Origin: Ornithinimicrobium avium
GTDB lineage: Bacteria; Actinomycetota; Actinomycetes; Actinomycetales; Dermatophilaceae
DNA length: 64,000 nucleotides
Direction: 5' to 3'
Assembly: GCF_003351765.1 (NCBI RefSeq)
Contig: NZ_CP031229.1
Location: 3,658,001-3,722,000 of the forward strand
Position numbers and translations under genes: made by a program. Of this stretch, positions 47,231 to 56,042 are shown one piece after another; within the stretch, counting starts at the first letter, position 1, and each line of letters opens with the position of its first letter. The notes under the pieces were generated by a model. That model did no database searches. It saw only the letters and a program-made list of their open reading frames with translations, and was not told the origin of the DNA.

Positions 47231-47854
47231 GTGAGCGACCCCACTCCGCCCAGCAGCGACCCGCACGTCCGGGACGGGTCTGCGGGACCCGACCCCGCGG
47301 ACGGCCGACGCCGGCGGCTTGCCTCCTACTCGGTGCAGAACATGGTGTGGTCGGTGCTGGCGGTGGGGGCGGTCGTGCTGGCCTGGTGGTCGCTGACCTT
47401 CAACCCCGCGGAGTCGCAGCGGCGTCCTCCCGAGGTCACCCAGACGGCGAACTACGTCGTCGAGCAGGCGCCGTGGCCGGTGTGGGTGCCCGCGCCGGGC
47501 GACGGCTGGACCCCCACGGTGGTGCTCTACGAGCCGCTCGAGGAGGTGCAGACCTGGCACATCTCCTACGTATCCCCCGACGGGGAGTACGTCGCGCTGC
47601 ACCAGGCCGCTGACGTCACCGACGCGTGGCGCGCTGCGGTCCTCGGCGACGCCCGGCCGGTCGGTGAGGTCGAGCTCGGCGGCCCGGACGGTGAGCAGGT
47701 CTGGGAGGAGTACGCCGGGGAGCCGCAGGGCAACGCCGAGCACGCCTACGTCCTCGGGCCGGAGGTGACCGGCGGCACGACCGTCGTGGTGCACGGCACC
47801 GCCGACCAGGCGGAGTTCGAGGAGTTCCTCGACACGGTCCAGGCTCGCGAGTAG
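47231..47854 (+). CDS. DUF4245 family membrane-anchored protein
   Basis: The 207-residue product has one membrane helix at about residues 37-54 (NMVWSVLAVGAVVLAWWSL) after a charged cytosolic N-terminus, then an extracytoplasmic domain with PWPVWVPAPGDGWTPT and HISYVSPDGEYVALHQA. This is DUF4245, often next to glpX in actinobacteria. Function unknown. GTG 47231 follows GATGGTGGG. Confidence 0.88.
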   Translation: MSDPTPPSSDPHVRDGSAGPDPADGRRRRLASYSVQNMVWSVLAVGAVVLAWWSLTFNPAESQRRPPEVTQTANYVVEQAPWPVWVPAPGDGWTPTVVLYEPLEEVQTWHISYVSPDGEYVALHQAADVTDAWRAAVLGDARPVGEVELGGPDGEQVWEEYAGEPQGNAEHAYVLGPEVTGGTTVVVHGTADQAEFEEFLDTVQARE

Positions 47855-47880
47855 TCCACGGGCAGGATGCTGCTGGCCGG

Positions 47881-48171
47881 CTAGGAGTCCTGGTCCTCCT
47901 CGGTGTCGTCCTCGTCGGCCCCGTCGGTCGTGGCCCCGTCGGTCGCTGCTGCTGGACCCCCGCCGGCGCTGCGGTCCAGGGTCTCCTGGGCGAGGTCGAG
48001 CTTGGCCTGGCAGTGCGCGGCCAGCTGCTCGCCACGCTCCCACAGCAGCATCGACTCCTCCAGCGGCACGGCGCCGGACTCGATCCTGGCCACCAGCGCG
48101 ACGAGCTCGTCGCGCGCCTGCTCGTAGGTCAGCTCGCCCACCGGCGCGGGATCCTGTGAGGTCTGCGTCAT
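47881..48171 (-). CDS. xseB: Exodeoxyribonuclease VII small subunit
   Basis: The 96-residue product has the XseB helices (LTYEQARDELVALVARIESGAVPLEESMLLWERGEQLAAHCQAKL), followed by a Gly/Asp-rich tail. XseB forms the structural helix bundle of exonuclease VII, which degrades single-stranded DNA. xseA lies 450 bases away on the same strand with a proline-rich gene on the other strand between them. Confidence 0.94.
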   Translation of the reverse strand: MTQTSQDPAPVGELTYEQARDELVALVARIESGAVPLEESMLLWERGEQLAAHCQAKLDLAQETLDRSAGGGPAAATDGATTDGADEDDTEEDQDS

Positions 48172-48306
48172 CCGGTCAGACTAACCGCCGCGGACCTCAC
48201 TGACCGGGGCGCACCGGCCAGGGCGTCGAGGTGCCGATCCCCGCGGCCGGGCATAGCGTGGTCGTCGGACCGACCCCCCGAGGTCGGCAGGACGACAGGA
48301 GACCCG

Positions 48307-48753
48307 ATGAGCGACCAGCGGCACCAGTTCAGTACCGACGAGGCGGGGGAACGGGACGAGAACCAGCCGGGGCTGCCCGACGAGCCCGCCCGGCCCGGGC
48401 CCGGGACGACACCGGGCCCCGGCGGGACGCCCGGGCCCGGACCGGAGCCCGCGCCGGGCCCGGCACCCCAGGAGCCGCCTCGGCCCAGCGAGCCGGCGCC
48501 CGCCCCCGGCGGCCCGACCCGGCCGAGCGACCCGGCCGAGCGACCCCGGCGAGCCCGGGCCGTCGCCGTCACCGGTGCCGGACGAGCCGGCGCCGCAGAC
48601 CGACCCGACCCGGGACTGAGGCCTCAGGCGGGGGTGGCGACGGGGCGCACCGCGAAGTCGCCCCGGGCCACCGTCACCCGCAGCACCTCCTCGACCTCGA
48701 CCTCCTCGCGGTCGCGCACGATGGACCCGTCACGGTGCCGCACCACGGCGTAG
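48307..48753 (+). CDS. Proline-rich hypothetical protein, reading frame shifted by a tandem duplication
   Basis: It begins MSDQRHQFSTDEAGERDEN after CAGGAG and runs into Pro/Gly/Glu repeats (GPGTTPGPGGTPGPGPEP). At 48515-48546 a 13-bp unit is repeated, shifting the frame; the present frame turns Arg-rich and continues into the antisense of xseA to 48753. Removing one repeat unit gives a proline-rich tail ending DEPAPQTDPTRD at 48620, just before xseA ends. The protein is probably a secreted or disordered linker-type polypeptide of unknown function. I do not recognise a family. Confidence 0.55.
   Translation: MSDQRHQFSTDEAGERDENQPGLPDEPARPGPGTTPGPGGTPGPGPEPAPGPAPQEPPRPSEPAPAPGGPTRPSDPAERPRRARAVAVTGAGRAGAADRPDPGLRPQAGVATGRTAKSPRATVTRSTSSTSTSSRSRTMDPSRCRTTA
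48515..48546 (+). repeat. 13-bp tandem repeat (about 2.5 copies)
   Basis: The unit CCGGCCGAGCGAC is at 48519-48531 and 48532-48544, and period-13 identity extends from 48515 to 48546. Because 13 is not a multiple of three, it shifts the frame of the gene that holds it. Confidence 0.95.
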
Positions 48754-49865
48754 CCGCGCTCCAGGGTCTGCTGTGGGGACACGGCGCGCAGGTGTCGCAC
48801 CAGTCCGGCCGTGCGGTCGCGCTCACGGTCCAGCCGGTCCTGCGCGCTGCGCCGTGACCGGGCCAGGAGCGCCTCGATCTCGGTGCGGTGCTGGGCCACG
48901 ATGGCGGCGCGGTCGGCCATGACCGGGCGGCTCATCAGCGCGGTGATCCGCTCCCGCTCGGTCGCCACGCGGCGCACCATCGCCTGGCGCGCCCGGCGGC
49001 GGACGGTGGCCAGGCCCTGCAGCTCGTCGGCCACGTCCGGCACGATCGCGGCGGCGGCGTGCGTCGGGGTGGACGCCCTGAGGTCGGCGACGAAGTCGAG
49101 CAGCGGGGTGTCGCTCTCGTGCCCGATGGCCGAGACGACCGGGGTGCGTGCCTCCGCCACGGCGCGGACGAGGGCCTCGTTGCTGAAGGGCAGCAGGTCC
49201 TCGAAGGAACCCCCGCCGCGTGCCACGACGATGACCTCGACCTCGGGATGGGCGTCGAGCTCGCGCAGGGCGCCGGTGACCGCGGCCACGGTGTCGGCGC
49301 CCTGGACGGCGACCTGACGGACCTCGACGCGGGCGGCCGGCCACCGCCGGTGCACCCCCGCCAGGACGTCGCGCTCGGCCGCGGTGGCGCGTCCGGTGAT
49401 CAGCCCGATCCGGGCCGGGAGGAAGGGCAGCGGGCGCTTCCGGCCGACGTCGAACAGGCCCTCGCTGCGCAGCAGCTGCTTGAGGTGCTCGAGCCGGGCG
49501 AGCAGCTCTCCCACCCCGACGTGGCGCATCTGCCGGGCCTCGAGCTGCAGCGTGCCGCGCTTGGTCCAGAAGGTGGGCTTGGCGTGGACGACGACGCGCG
49601 CGCCCTGCTGGGGCGGGGACGGCATGGCGTCGAGGGCACCGGTCGGGATGGCCACGGACAGGGACATGTCGACGTCGGTGTCGCGCAGGGTGAGGAAGGC
49701 GGTCTTCATCCCGGGTCGACGGTTGAGCTGGACGATCTGCCCCTCCACCCACAACGGGGACATCTTGTCCACGTAGTCGCTGATCTTCATCGACAGCGTG
49801 CGGACCGGCCACGGGGAGGACGCCGTCGTCTCCCGGGCGGTCGGGGGCAGCGAGGTCGAGGTCAC
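48624..49865 (-). CDS. xseA: Exodeoxyribonuclease VII large subunit
   Basis: The 413-residue product has an N-terminal OB-fold (SDYVDKMSPLWVEGQIVQLNRRPGMKTAFLTLRD) and the catalytic domain with GLITGRATAAERD, VEVIVVARGGGSFEDLLPFSNEALVRAVAEARTPVVSAIGHESDTPLLDFVADLRASTPTHAA. The C-terminal helices end in LERGYAVVRHRDGSI. Length is somewhat shorter than E. coli (456). It is divergent from an alpha/beta hydrolase gene; the start codon region is ATG/GTG near 49865. Confidence 0.95.
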   Translation of the reverse strand: MTSTSLPPTARETTASSPWPVRTLSMKISDYVDKMSPLWVEGQIVQLNRRPGMKTAFLTLRDTDVDMSLSVAIPTGALDAMPSPPQQGARVVVHAKPTFWTKRGTLQLEARQMRHVGVGELLARLEHLKQLLRSEGLFDVGRKRPLPFLPARIGLITGRATAAERDVLAGVHRRWPAARVEVRQVAVQGADTVAAVTGALRELDAHPEVEVIVVARGGGSFEDLLPFSNEALVRAVAEARTPVVSAIGHESDTPLLDFVADLRASTPTHAAAAIVPDVADELQGLATVRRRARQAMVRRVATERERITALMSRPVMADRAAIVAQHRTEIEALLARSRRSAQDRLDRERDRTAGLVRHLRAVSPQQTLERGYAVVRHRDGSIVRDREEVEVEEVLRVTVARGDFAVRPVATPA

Positions 49866-49883
49866 GTGCCTAGCCTAGGGAGC

Positions 49884-50636
49884 GTGGACGACATCCTCGC
49901 GCAGCCGCGCCTCGTCCTCGTGCACGGCACGAGGATGGACGCCCGGCAGTGGGACCCCTACCGCCGGCTGCTCCCCGGTCTCGAGGTCGTGGCGGTGGAT
50001 CTGCCCGGCCACGGCAGCCGGGTGGGGGAGCCGTTCACCACCGACGCCGCTGTGGACGTCATCGCCGACGCCGTGGAGGGCGTCGCGCGCGGCCGTCGGG
50101 TGGTGCTCGTGGGTCACAGCCTGGGCGGCTACATGGCCACCGTGTATGCCGCTCGCCGCCCGGGCCACCTGGCCGGGCTCGTGCTCGTGGGCGCCACCGC
50201 AGACCCCGCCAGCCGGCTCTCGGGCGTCTACCGCGGGTTCGCGCGGGTGCTTCCCCGGGTCGGTGCCGAGAGGATGGCACGCGTGGCCAACGGGCTCATG
50301 CGCTGGCTCGGCGCCCGCGGCGAGATCGTCGCGGCCCTCCCCGGCGGCGAGGCCTACGCGGCCCTGCCCGACGCGTGGCAGGCGGTGATGGAGGACTGCG
50401 GGCCGGGGCTCCTCGGTGACGTGGACTGCCCGGTCCTCCTCGTCAACGGCGGGCTGGACCAGATGCGCGTCCACGTCCGCCGCTACGCCGAGGCGGCCAG
50501 GGAGGCGAGGGTCGTCACCGTGCCGCACGCCACGCACCTGCTGCCGCTCACCCACCCGGACGCGCTCGCCGCACTGCTGCTGGAGGCAGCCGCGCCCGGC
50601 AGCGGCGCAGGGCCGTTGCCTACGATGGACCGGTGA
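49884..50636 (+). CDS. Alpha/beta hydrolase
   Basis: The 250-residue product has the alpha/beta-hydrolase fold: [16 protein letters not shown] (oxyanion-hole HG), nucleophile Ser79 in [10 protein letters not shown], and a C-terminal histidine in [13 protein letters not shown]. Substrate unknown. GTG 49884 was chosen because the same frame upstream is antisense to xseA and has no homology. The stop overlaps the ispH start by four bases, an arrangement suggesting co-expression with isoprenoid synthesis. Confidence 0.85.
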   Translation: MDDILAQPRLVLVHGTRMDARQWDPYRRLLPGLEVVAVDLPGHGSRVGEPFTTDAAVDVIADAVEGVARGRRVVLVGHSLGGYMATVYAARRPGHLAGLVLVGATADPASRLSGVYRGFARVLPRVGAERMARVANGLMRWLGARGEIVAALPGGEAYAALPDAWQAVMEDCGPGLLGDVDCPVLLVNGGLDQMRVHVRRYAEAAREARVVTVPHATHLLPLTHPDALAALLLEAAAPGSGAGPLPTMDR

Positions 50637-51685
50637 CCACGACCCCAGCCACCGTGCCGACCGACGTCGCGACGCCTGAGCCCGGCACGCCTGGTGCCCG
50701 GCGGGTCCTGCTGGCCGCCCCGCGCGGCTACTGCGCCGGGGTGGACCGCGCCGTGGTGACGGTCGAGAAGGCTCTGGAGCTCTACGGCCCCCCCGTCTAC
50801 GTGCGCAAGGAGATCGTGCACAACAAGCACGTCGTGCGCACCCTCGAGCGTCGGGGGGCGATCTTCGTCGAGGAGACCGACGAGGTGCCCGAGGGCGCGC
50901 GGGTCATCTTCTCCGCGCACGGTGTCAGCCCGGCCGTGCACGAGGAGGCCCGGCAGCGCTCGCTGCGGACGATCGACGCGACCTGTCCTCTCGTGACCAA
51001 GGTGCACCGCGAGGCCGTCCGCTTCGCCGCGGACGACTACACGATCCTGCTCATCGGGCACGAGGGGCACGAGGAGGTCGAGGGCACCGCGGGGGAGGCG
51101 CCGGAGAACACGATCCTGGTGGAGAGCCCCGAGCACGTGGACGCCGTCGAGGTCCCCGACCCGGAGCGGGTGGTGTGGCTGTCCCAGACCACCTTGTCGG
51201 TCGACGAGACGATGGAGACGGTGCGGCGGCTGCGCGAGCGGTTCCCGGCCCTGCAGGACCCGCCCAGCGACGACATCTGCTACGCCACCCAGAACCGTCA
51301 GGTCGCGGTGAAGCAGATGGCCCGGGAGTGCGACCTCGTGATCGTCGTCGGCTCCCAGAACTCGTCCAACTCCAAGCGGCTGGTCGAGGTCGCCGTCGAG
51401 CACGGCGCCAGGGACGGCCACCTCGTCGACTACGCCGAGGAGATCGACGAGGCCTGGCTGGAGGGCGTGCGGACCGTGGGCGTGACCAGCGGCGCCAGCG
51501 TGCCCGAGCTGCTCGTGCGCGGGGTGCTGGAGCGGCTCGCGGCGCACGGCTACGAGGACGTGCAGCCGGTCACCGCCGCCGAGGAGTCGATCCTCTTCGC
51601 GCTGCCCACCGAGCTGCGCCGCGACCTCAAGACGGCCGGGCACGACGTCAAGAAGCTCCGCCACGACCCCGGCGCCCTGCGTTAG
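50633..51685 (+). CDS. ispH: 4-hydroxy-3-methylbut-2-enyl diphosphate reductase
   Basis: IspH is the last enzyme of the MEP pathway, making IPP and DMAPP. The 350-residue product has the three [4Fe-4S] ligands C34 (RGYCAGV), C118 (DATCPLV) and C216 (DICYAT), with the substrate motif SQTTLS and SSNSKRL. A 22-residue N-terminal addition precedes the core. GTG 50633 overlaps the hydrolase stop. Confidence 0.97.
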   Translation: MTTTPATVPTDVATPEPGTPGARRVLLAAPRGYCAGVDRAVVTVEKALELYGPPVYVRKEIVHNKHVVRTLERRGAIFVEETDEVPEGARVIFSAHGVSPAVHEEARQRSLRTIDATCPLVTKVHREAVRFAADDYTILLIGHEGHEEVEGTAGEAPENTILVESPEHVDAVEVPDPERVVWLSQTTLSVDETMETVRRLRERFPALQDPPSDDICYATQNRQVAVKQMARECDLVIVVGSQNSSNSKRLVEVAVEHGARDGHLVDYAEEIDEAWLEGVRTVGVTSGASVPELLVRGVLERLAAHGYEDVQPVTAAEESILFALPTELRRDLKTAGHDVKKLRHDPGALR

Positions 51686-51778
51686 GCGGCCTCCTTGGCA
51701 GCACGAGGTTGCGGGACGGCCACGCCGCGCCCGGGCGTCGCAGGTCCTGTCGGGTCAGCCTGCCCCCGCGGCGGGATG

Positions 51779-51843
51779 GACAAGGTGCGGCACGCGAGGC
51801 TGTGCGCCCGATGCCGCATCCGGTGCAGGACGAAGTCCTTGTC
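51779..51843. other. Nested inverted repeat between ispH and rmuC
   Basis: GACAAGG at 51779-51785 pairs with CCTTGTC at 51837-51843, and TGCGGCA at 51786-51792 pairs with TGCCGCA at 51812-51818. It lies between convergent genes and could be a weak bidirectional terminator. The 160-base gap holds no gene I can support. Confidence 0.4.
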
Positions 51844-51845
51844 GG

Positions 51846-53090
51846 TCAGGCCCCGAACGGCTCGTCCTGCCGGGGGACGGCGTCGGCCGACCGGGTCCTG
51901 CGAGCGGCGGCCTCGTCCAGGTCGTCCCTGCGCGGGGTGGCTGACTCCAGCTCGTCGGCGAGCAGCTCGGCGCTGGTCAGGGGGCGTGGCGAGGCGTCCA
52001 CCGGCGGCGGCGCCTCGACCGCCTCCTCGACCAGCCCCAGCTCGTGCATGCGACGCGTGGTGACCAGCACCCGCGACTCCAGCGTGCCCACCAGGTGGTT
52101 GTAGGTCTCCACGGAGCGGCGCAGCGAGGAGCCCATCGAGCCCAGGTGGCGGCCCACGGTGCCCAGCCGCTGGTGCAGCTCTGTCCCCAGCCGGAGCAGC
52201 TGCTGGGCGTTGGCGGTGAGCGCCTCCTGCTGCCACGCCAGGGCGGTCGCCCTCAGCACGGCCAGCAGGGTGGCGGGCGAGGCGAGCACCACGCGCCGGG
52301 ACTGCGCGTGGTCGTAGAGGTCGGGCTCGGCGCGCAGGGCCGCGGCCAGCACCGAGTCGCTGGGCACGAAGCACACGACGAGCTCCGGGGAGCTGGCGAA
52401 GGCGCTCCAGTAGTCCTTGCCGGCGAGGGTCTCGACGTGCCCACGCAGGGCCCGCGCGTGGTCGCGCAGCAGCCGTGCCGCCTCCTCGGCCGGGACGTCC
52501 TCGCCCTGGGCGCGCAGGTAGGCCGTGAGCGGCGCCTTGCTGTCGACCACCAGGCTCTTGCCGCCGGGCAGGTGGACAACCGCGTCCGGGCGGACGCGGG
52601 CGTCATGCCTGGTCACGGCACTGACCTGCTCGTCGAAGTCGCAGCGCTCGAGCATGCCTGCGTGCTCGAGCACCCGCCGCAGCTGCACCTCGCCCCAGGT
52701 GCCCCGGGTGCCCGAGGAGTTGAGCGCGCCGGAGAGGGCCGCCGTCTGCCGGTGCAGCGCCCTGGCCTGCTCGGCGACGTCGGCCAGCTGCACGCCCACC
52801 TCGCCGAACTGTCTGGACCGGTCGCGCTCCAGCACGTGCACCTGCTCCTCGACCCTCCGCAGCGCCTGCCCCAGCGGGGCCAGCTGGGCCGCGGACCCGC
52901 GCTCCTGCGCCAGCGCGTCCTCGAGGCCCTGGGCCTGGCGGGCCCAGCCGTCCCGCTCGGCCTCGGCGCGGACCAGCCCGGCCCTCGCTCCGGCGCGGGC
53001 GAGCGCGGCACCGACCACGGCCCCGACCGCCAGGGCCAGGACGAGGGCCACGGCAAGGAGGAGCACGACCTGCCAGGGGAGCGTCTGCAT
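51846..53090 (-). CDS. rmuC: DNA recombination protein RmuC
   Basis: The 414-residue product has an N-terminal membrane helix (PWQVVLLLAVALVLALAVGAVVGAAL, residues 5-30), a coiled-coil region and the RmuC domain with GTWGEVQLRRVLEHAGM, FDEQ, VVDSKAPLTAYL and DPAL-like SSPELVVCFVPSDSVL. RmuC limits inversions at short repeats. ATG 53090 places the membrane helix at the N-terminus; longer in-frame starts add no homology. It converges with ispH. Confidence 0.9.
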   Translation of the reverse strand: MQTLPWQVVLLLAVALVLALAVGAVVGAALARAGARAGLVRAEAERDGWARQAQGLEDALAQERGSAAQLAPLGQALRRVEEQVHVLERDRSRQFGEVGVQLADVAEQARALHRQTAALSGALNSSGTRGTWGEVQLRRVLEHAGMLERCDFDEQVSAVTRHDARVRPDAVVHLPGGKSLVVDSKAPLTAYLRAQGEDVPAEEAARLLRDHARALRGHVETLAGKDYWSAFASSPELVVCFVPSDSVLAAALRAEPDLYDHAQSRRVVLASPATLLAVLRATALAWQQEALTANAQQLLRLGTELHQRLGTVGRHLGSMGSSLRRSVETYNHLVGTLESRVLVTTRRMHELGLVEEAVEAPPPVDASPRPLTSAELLADELESATPRRDDLDEAAARRTRSADAVPRQDEPFGA

Positions 53091-53196
53091 ACCTGCGAGG
53101 ATGCCAGCGCCCTCCGACAGGCCTGTCGCGCCGACCGCACGTGGCCCCGCCGAAGACTCCTCGACGGGTCGTGACCACATCGTGACCTGACCCGCG

Positions 53197-53226
53197 TTGA
53201 CAGCGCCCGAACCAGGCTGCCAGAGT
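53197..53226 (+). promoter_or_regulatory. Putative promoter of the ABC transporter operon
   Basis: TTGACA at 53197-53202 and CAGAGT at 53221-53226 are 18 bases apart, 56 bases before the first gene. The -35 matches consensus; the -10 is weak, consistent with a regulated promoter. Confidence 0.45.
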
Positions 53227-53234
53227 GAGACCGA

Positions 53235-53256
53235 AACATGAATCACCTTTCATGTT
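53235..53256 (+). promoter_or_regulatory. Operator-like inverted repeat ahead of the ABC transporter operon
   Basis: AACATGAA at 53235-53242 and TTCATGTT at 53249-53256 form an 8-bp perfect inverted repeat with a six-base spacer, just downstream of the putative -10. This fits a TetR-type binding site; the operon carries a tetR gene. Confidence 0.55.
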
Positions 53257-53281
53257 CGACTCAGCCACGAAGGAGTGTCCG

Positions 53282-54523
53282 GTGATCCGCACCCGACTGA
53301 TAGCGCTCATGTCCTCTGCCGCGGTCCTGGCTGTCGCCGGGTGCGCGCCGTCGGCGACCGACACCGCCGACGAGGCGACCGGCGCCGACGGCAACGCCTC
53401 TGCCACCGCGGGCGGTGGTGAGCAGGCCGCCGGCGGCAGCGTCGACGTCGGCATCATCTACTCCGAGACCGGCCCGCTGGCCGCCTACGGCCAGCAGTAC
53501 AAGCAGGGCCTGGAGGCCGGCATCGACTACGCCACCGACGGCACCGGCGAGGTGAACGGCACCACGATCCAGATCACCTACCGCGACGACGCGGGCAACC
53601 CGGACACCGCGGTGGCCGCCGCCAAGGAGCTCATCGGCGACGGCTACCAGATCCTCGGTGGCACCGTCGTCTCCGGCATCGCGATCGCGATGGCCGAGCA
53701 GGCCGAGCAGAACCAGATCCTCTACATCTCCGGCCCGGCCGCCACCGACGCCATCACCGGCGCCAACGAGTACACCTTCCGCTCGGGCCGCCAGAGCCTG
53801 CAGGACGTCGCCACCGCCGGCGCCCTGCTGGGTGAGGAGGGCGGCAAGGTGGTCGTCCTCGCCCAGGACAACGCCTTCGGCCAGGGCAACCTCGCCGCGG
53901 TCGAGGCGGTCATCGGCGCCAACGGCGCGGAGGTGGACAGCGTGCTCGTCCCCGAGGACGCCACCGAGTTCACCGGCTTCGCCCGCCAGGTGATCGACGC
54001 CAAGCCCGACCTGATCTTCGTGGCCTGGGCCGGTGCGACCGCCGGGAACATGTGGCAGTCGCTCGACCAGCAGGACGTCTTCGACGTCGCCCCCGTGGTC
54101 ACCGGTCTGGCCGACAGCGCGACCTTCGGAGCCTACGGCCCGATCGGCGAGAAGATCAGCTTCCTCTCGCACTACTTCCCGGGCGCGGCGGACAACGAGG
54201 TCAACCAGGCCCTCGTGGACCACGTCAGCGAGGCCGGCGGCACGCCGGACCTGTTCACCCCGGACGGCTTCGTGGCCGGTCAGATGATTGTGCACGCCGT
54301 CGCCGAGGGCAGCGCCGACGACGTCAACTCGATGATCGGTGCCCTCGAGGGCTGGGAGTTCCAGGGCCCGAAGGGTGACTACACGATCCGCGCCAGCGAC
54401 CACGCCCTGCTCCAGCCGATGTTCAGCGCCACGCTGGTCAAGGACGGGGACAGCTGGACGCCGGAGCTCATCGACACCTTCACCGCAGACCAGGTCGCGC
54501 CGCCGGAGGCGTCCAGCAAGTGA
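53282..54523 (+). CDS. ABC transporter substrate-binding lipoprotein (branched-chain amino acid type)
   Basis: The 413-residue product starts with a lipoprotein signal (RTRLIALMSSAAVLAVAGC, Cys21 as the lipid anchor) and an Asp/Ala/Thr-rich linker. The binding domain begins SVDVGIIYSETGPLAAYGQQYKQGLEAG, typical of periplasmic-binding-protein type I (LivK family). Such proteins bind amino acids, amides, or aromatic and aliphatic carboxylates; the acyl-CoA synthetase downstream favours a carboxylate. GTG 53282 has GAAGGAG upstream. The stop overlaps the next start. Confidence 0.9.
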   Translation: MIRTRLIALMSSAAVLAVAGCAPSATDTADEATGADGNASATAGGGEQAAGGSVDVGIIYSETGPLAAYGQQYKQGLEAGIDYATDGTGEVNGTTIQITYRDDAGNPDTAVAAAKELIGDGYQILGGTVVSGIAIAMAEQAEQNQILYISGPAATDAITGANEYTFRSGRQSLQDVATAGALLGEEGGKVVVLAQDNAFGQGNLAAVEAVIGANGAEVDSVLVPEDATEFTGFARQVIDAKPDLIFVAWAGATAGNMWQSLDQQDVFDVAPVVTGLADSATFGAYGPIGEKISFLSHYFPGAADNEVNQALVDHVSEAGGTPDLFTPDGFVAGQMIVHAVAEGSADDVNSMIGALEGWEFQGPKGDYTIRASDHALLQPMFSATLVKDGDSWTPELIDTFTADQVAPPEASSK

Positions 54524-55317
54524 CCGACGTCAGCACGGACCACGGCGCGGGGGCGGCCGACCGGGCCGCCCCCGCGCTGGAGGTCAAGGACATCTCCCTG
54601 CGCATCGGAGGTGCCCAGATCCTGCAGGACGTCAGCTTCTCCGTCCCTACGGGGCAGATCGTCGGCGTGATCGGACCGAACGGCGCGGGCAAGACCACGC
54701 TGTTCAACCTGGTCTCCGGTGTGATGACGCCGACCTCGGGGTCCGTCCACCTCGACGGGCAGGACATCACCGGGCGCTCGATCACCCAGCGGGCGACCGC
54801 CGGGCTCGGGCGCACGTTCCAGACCTCCTCGCTGTTCGCGGGGTTGTCCGTGGAGGAGAACGTCCGCCTCGCGGCCCAGGTCAAGGAGGGCGGTGCGCTG
54901 TCGCTCACCTCCTTCCCGCGTCGCGGCGACGCCGCCTCGACCAGGGCCCGCGAGCTCCTCGACGAGGTCGGCCTGAGCAGCCGGCTCGGTCGACCCGCGG
55001 GGGACCTGCCCCACGGGGACAAGCGCAAGCTGGAGATCGCGATGCTGCTGGCCGCCGACCCCTCGGTCGTCCTCCTGGACGAGCCGATGGCGGGCGTCGC
55101 CTCCGGTGACGTCGAGGGCCTCACCGAGGTCATCCGCAGCCTGCACCGCGACCACGGCCGCACGGTCCTGATGGTCGAGCACCACATGGAGGTCCTCATG
55201 GGCCTCGTCGAGCGCGTCGCGGTCCTGCACTTCGGCCACCTGCTCACCATCGACACACCGGAGGCCGTCATGGCCGACCCCACCGTCCAGAGCGCCTACC
55301 TCGGGGAGGCGGTATGA
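54520..55317 (+). CDS. ABC transporter ATP-binding protein, LivG type
   Basis: The 265-residue ATPase has Walker A GPNGAGKTT (residues 52-60), the LivG-type FQTSSLF segment with the Q loop, a signature LPHGDKRKLEIAMLL in place of LSGGQ and Walker B VVLLDEPMAGV. The His switch is in VEHHMEVL. It pairs with the LivF-type ATPase next to it. GTG 54520 overlaps the previous stop by four bases. Confidence 0.94.
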   Translation: MTDVSTDHGAGAADRAAPALEVKDISLRIGGAQILQDVSFSVPTGQIVGVIGPNGAGKTTLFNLVSGVMTPTSGSVHLDGQDITGRSITQRATAGLGRTFQTSSLFAGLSVEENVRLAAQVKEGGALSLTSFPRRGDAASTRARELLDEVGLSSRLGRPAGDLPHGDKRKLEIAMLLAADPSVVLLDEPMAGVASGDVEGLTEVIRSLHRDHGRTVLMVEHHMEVLMGLVERVAVLHFGHLLTIDTPEAVMADPTVQSAYLGEAV

Positions 55318-56042
55318 CGTCCGCTCCCGTCCTGCGCGTGCAGGACCTCCGGGCGGACGTCGCCGGGCAGCAGGTCGTCGAGCACGTCGACCTCGAGGTC
55401 ACGCCGACCGGCGTGACCGCCCTGCTGGGCCGCAACGGCGTGGGCAAGACCTCCACGATCAAGGCCGTCATGGGCCTCGTCGGGCGCAGCGGCACGATCG
55501 AGCTGGACGGCCAGGACATCAGCACCCTGCCGACCTACCGGATCGCCGGGCTGGGCGTGGGCTACGTGCCGGAGGACCGCGAGGTCTTCTCCGCGCTCAC
55601 CGTCAGCGAGAACCTCAGGCTCGCCGAGCGGCGGGGCAGCGAGCACCGCTACGACCTCGTCTACGAGCTCTTCCCCGAGCTGAGCGAGCGTGGCCAGCAG
55701 GCGGCCGGCACGCTCTCGGGCGGTCAGCAGCAGATGGTCTCGCTCGCGCGCGCCCTGCTCAACGACAATCGCGTCCTGCTCGTGGACGAGCCGACCAAGG
55801 GCCTGGCGCCGCGCCTCGTCACCGAGGTCGCGCACGCCCTCGCGCGCGCCGCCGACGTGGTCCCCGTCCTGCTCGTGGAGCAGAACCTGCAGGTGGTGCG
55901 CGACCTGGCCAGCACCGTCGTGGTGCTCACCGACGGCCGCAGCGTCCACCACGGCGACGCCTCCTCCTTCCTCTCCGACCCCGTCGCCACCCAGCGCCTG
56001 CTGGGCGTGCACGGCGGCAAAGACCCCGCTGGAGCCGTATGA
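55314..56042 (+). CDS. ABC transporter ATP-binding protein, LivF type
   Basis: The 242-residue ATPase has Walker A GRNGVGKTS (residues 39-47), signature LSGGQQQMVSLARALL and Walker B VLLVDEPTKGLAP. GYVPEDREVFSALTVSENL marks it as LivF-like. ATG 55314 overlaps the previous stop by four bases. It works as a heterodimer with the LivG-type protein. Confidence 0.94.
   Translation: MTSAPVLRVQDLRADVAGQQVVEHVDLEVTPTGVTALLGRNGVGKTSTIKAVMGLVGRSGTIELDGQDISTLPTYRIAGLGVGYVPEDREVFSALTVSENLRLAERRGSEHRYDLVYELFPELSERGQQAAGTLSGGQQQMVSLARALLNDNRVLLVDEPTKGLAPRLVTEVAHALARAADVVPVLLVEQNLQVVRDLASTVVVLTDGRSVHHGDASSFLSDPVATQRLLGVHGGKDPAGAV

Noticed and set aside
48888..49883. In-frame upstream extension of the alpha/beta hydrolase
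   Set aside because: The extension is antisense to xseA; the hydrolase fold and start context begin at 49884.
51682..52374. Minus-strand frame overlapping rmuC and the ispH-rmuC gap
   Set aside because: It lies in another frame of rmuC and its end in the gap has no recognisable similarity or RBS.
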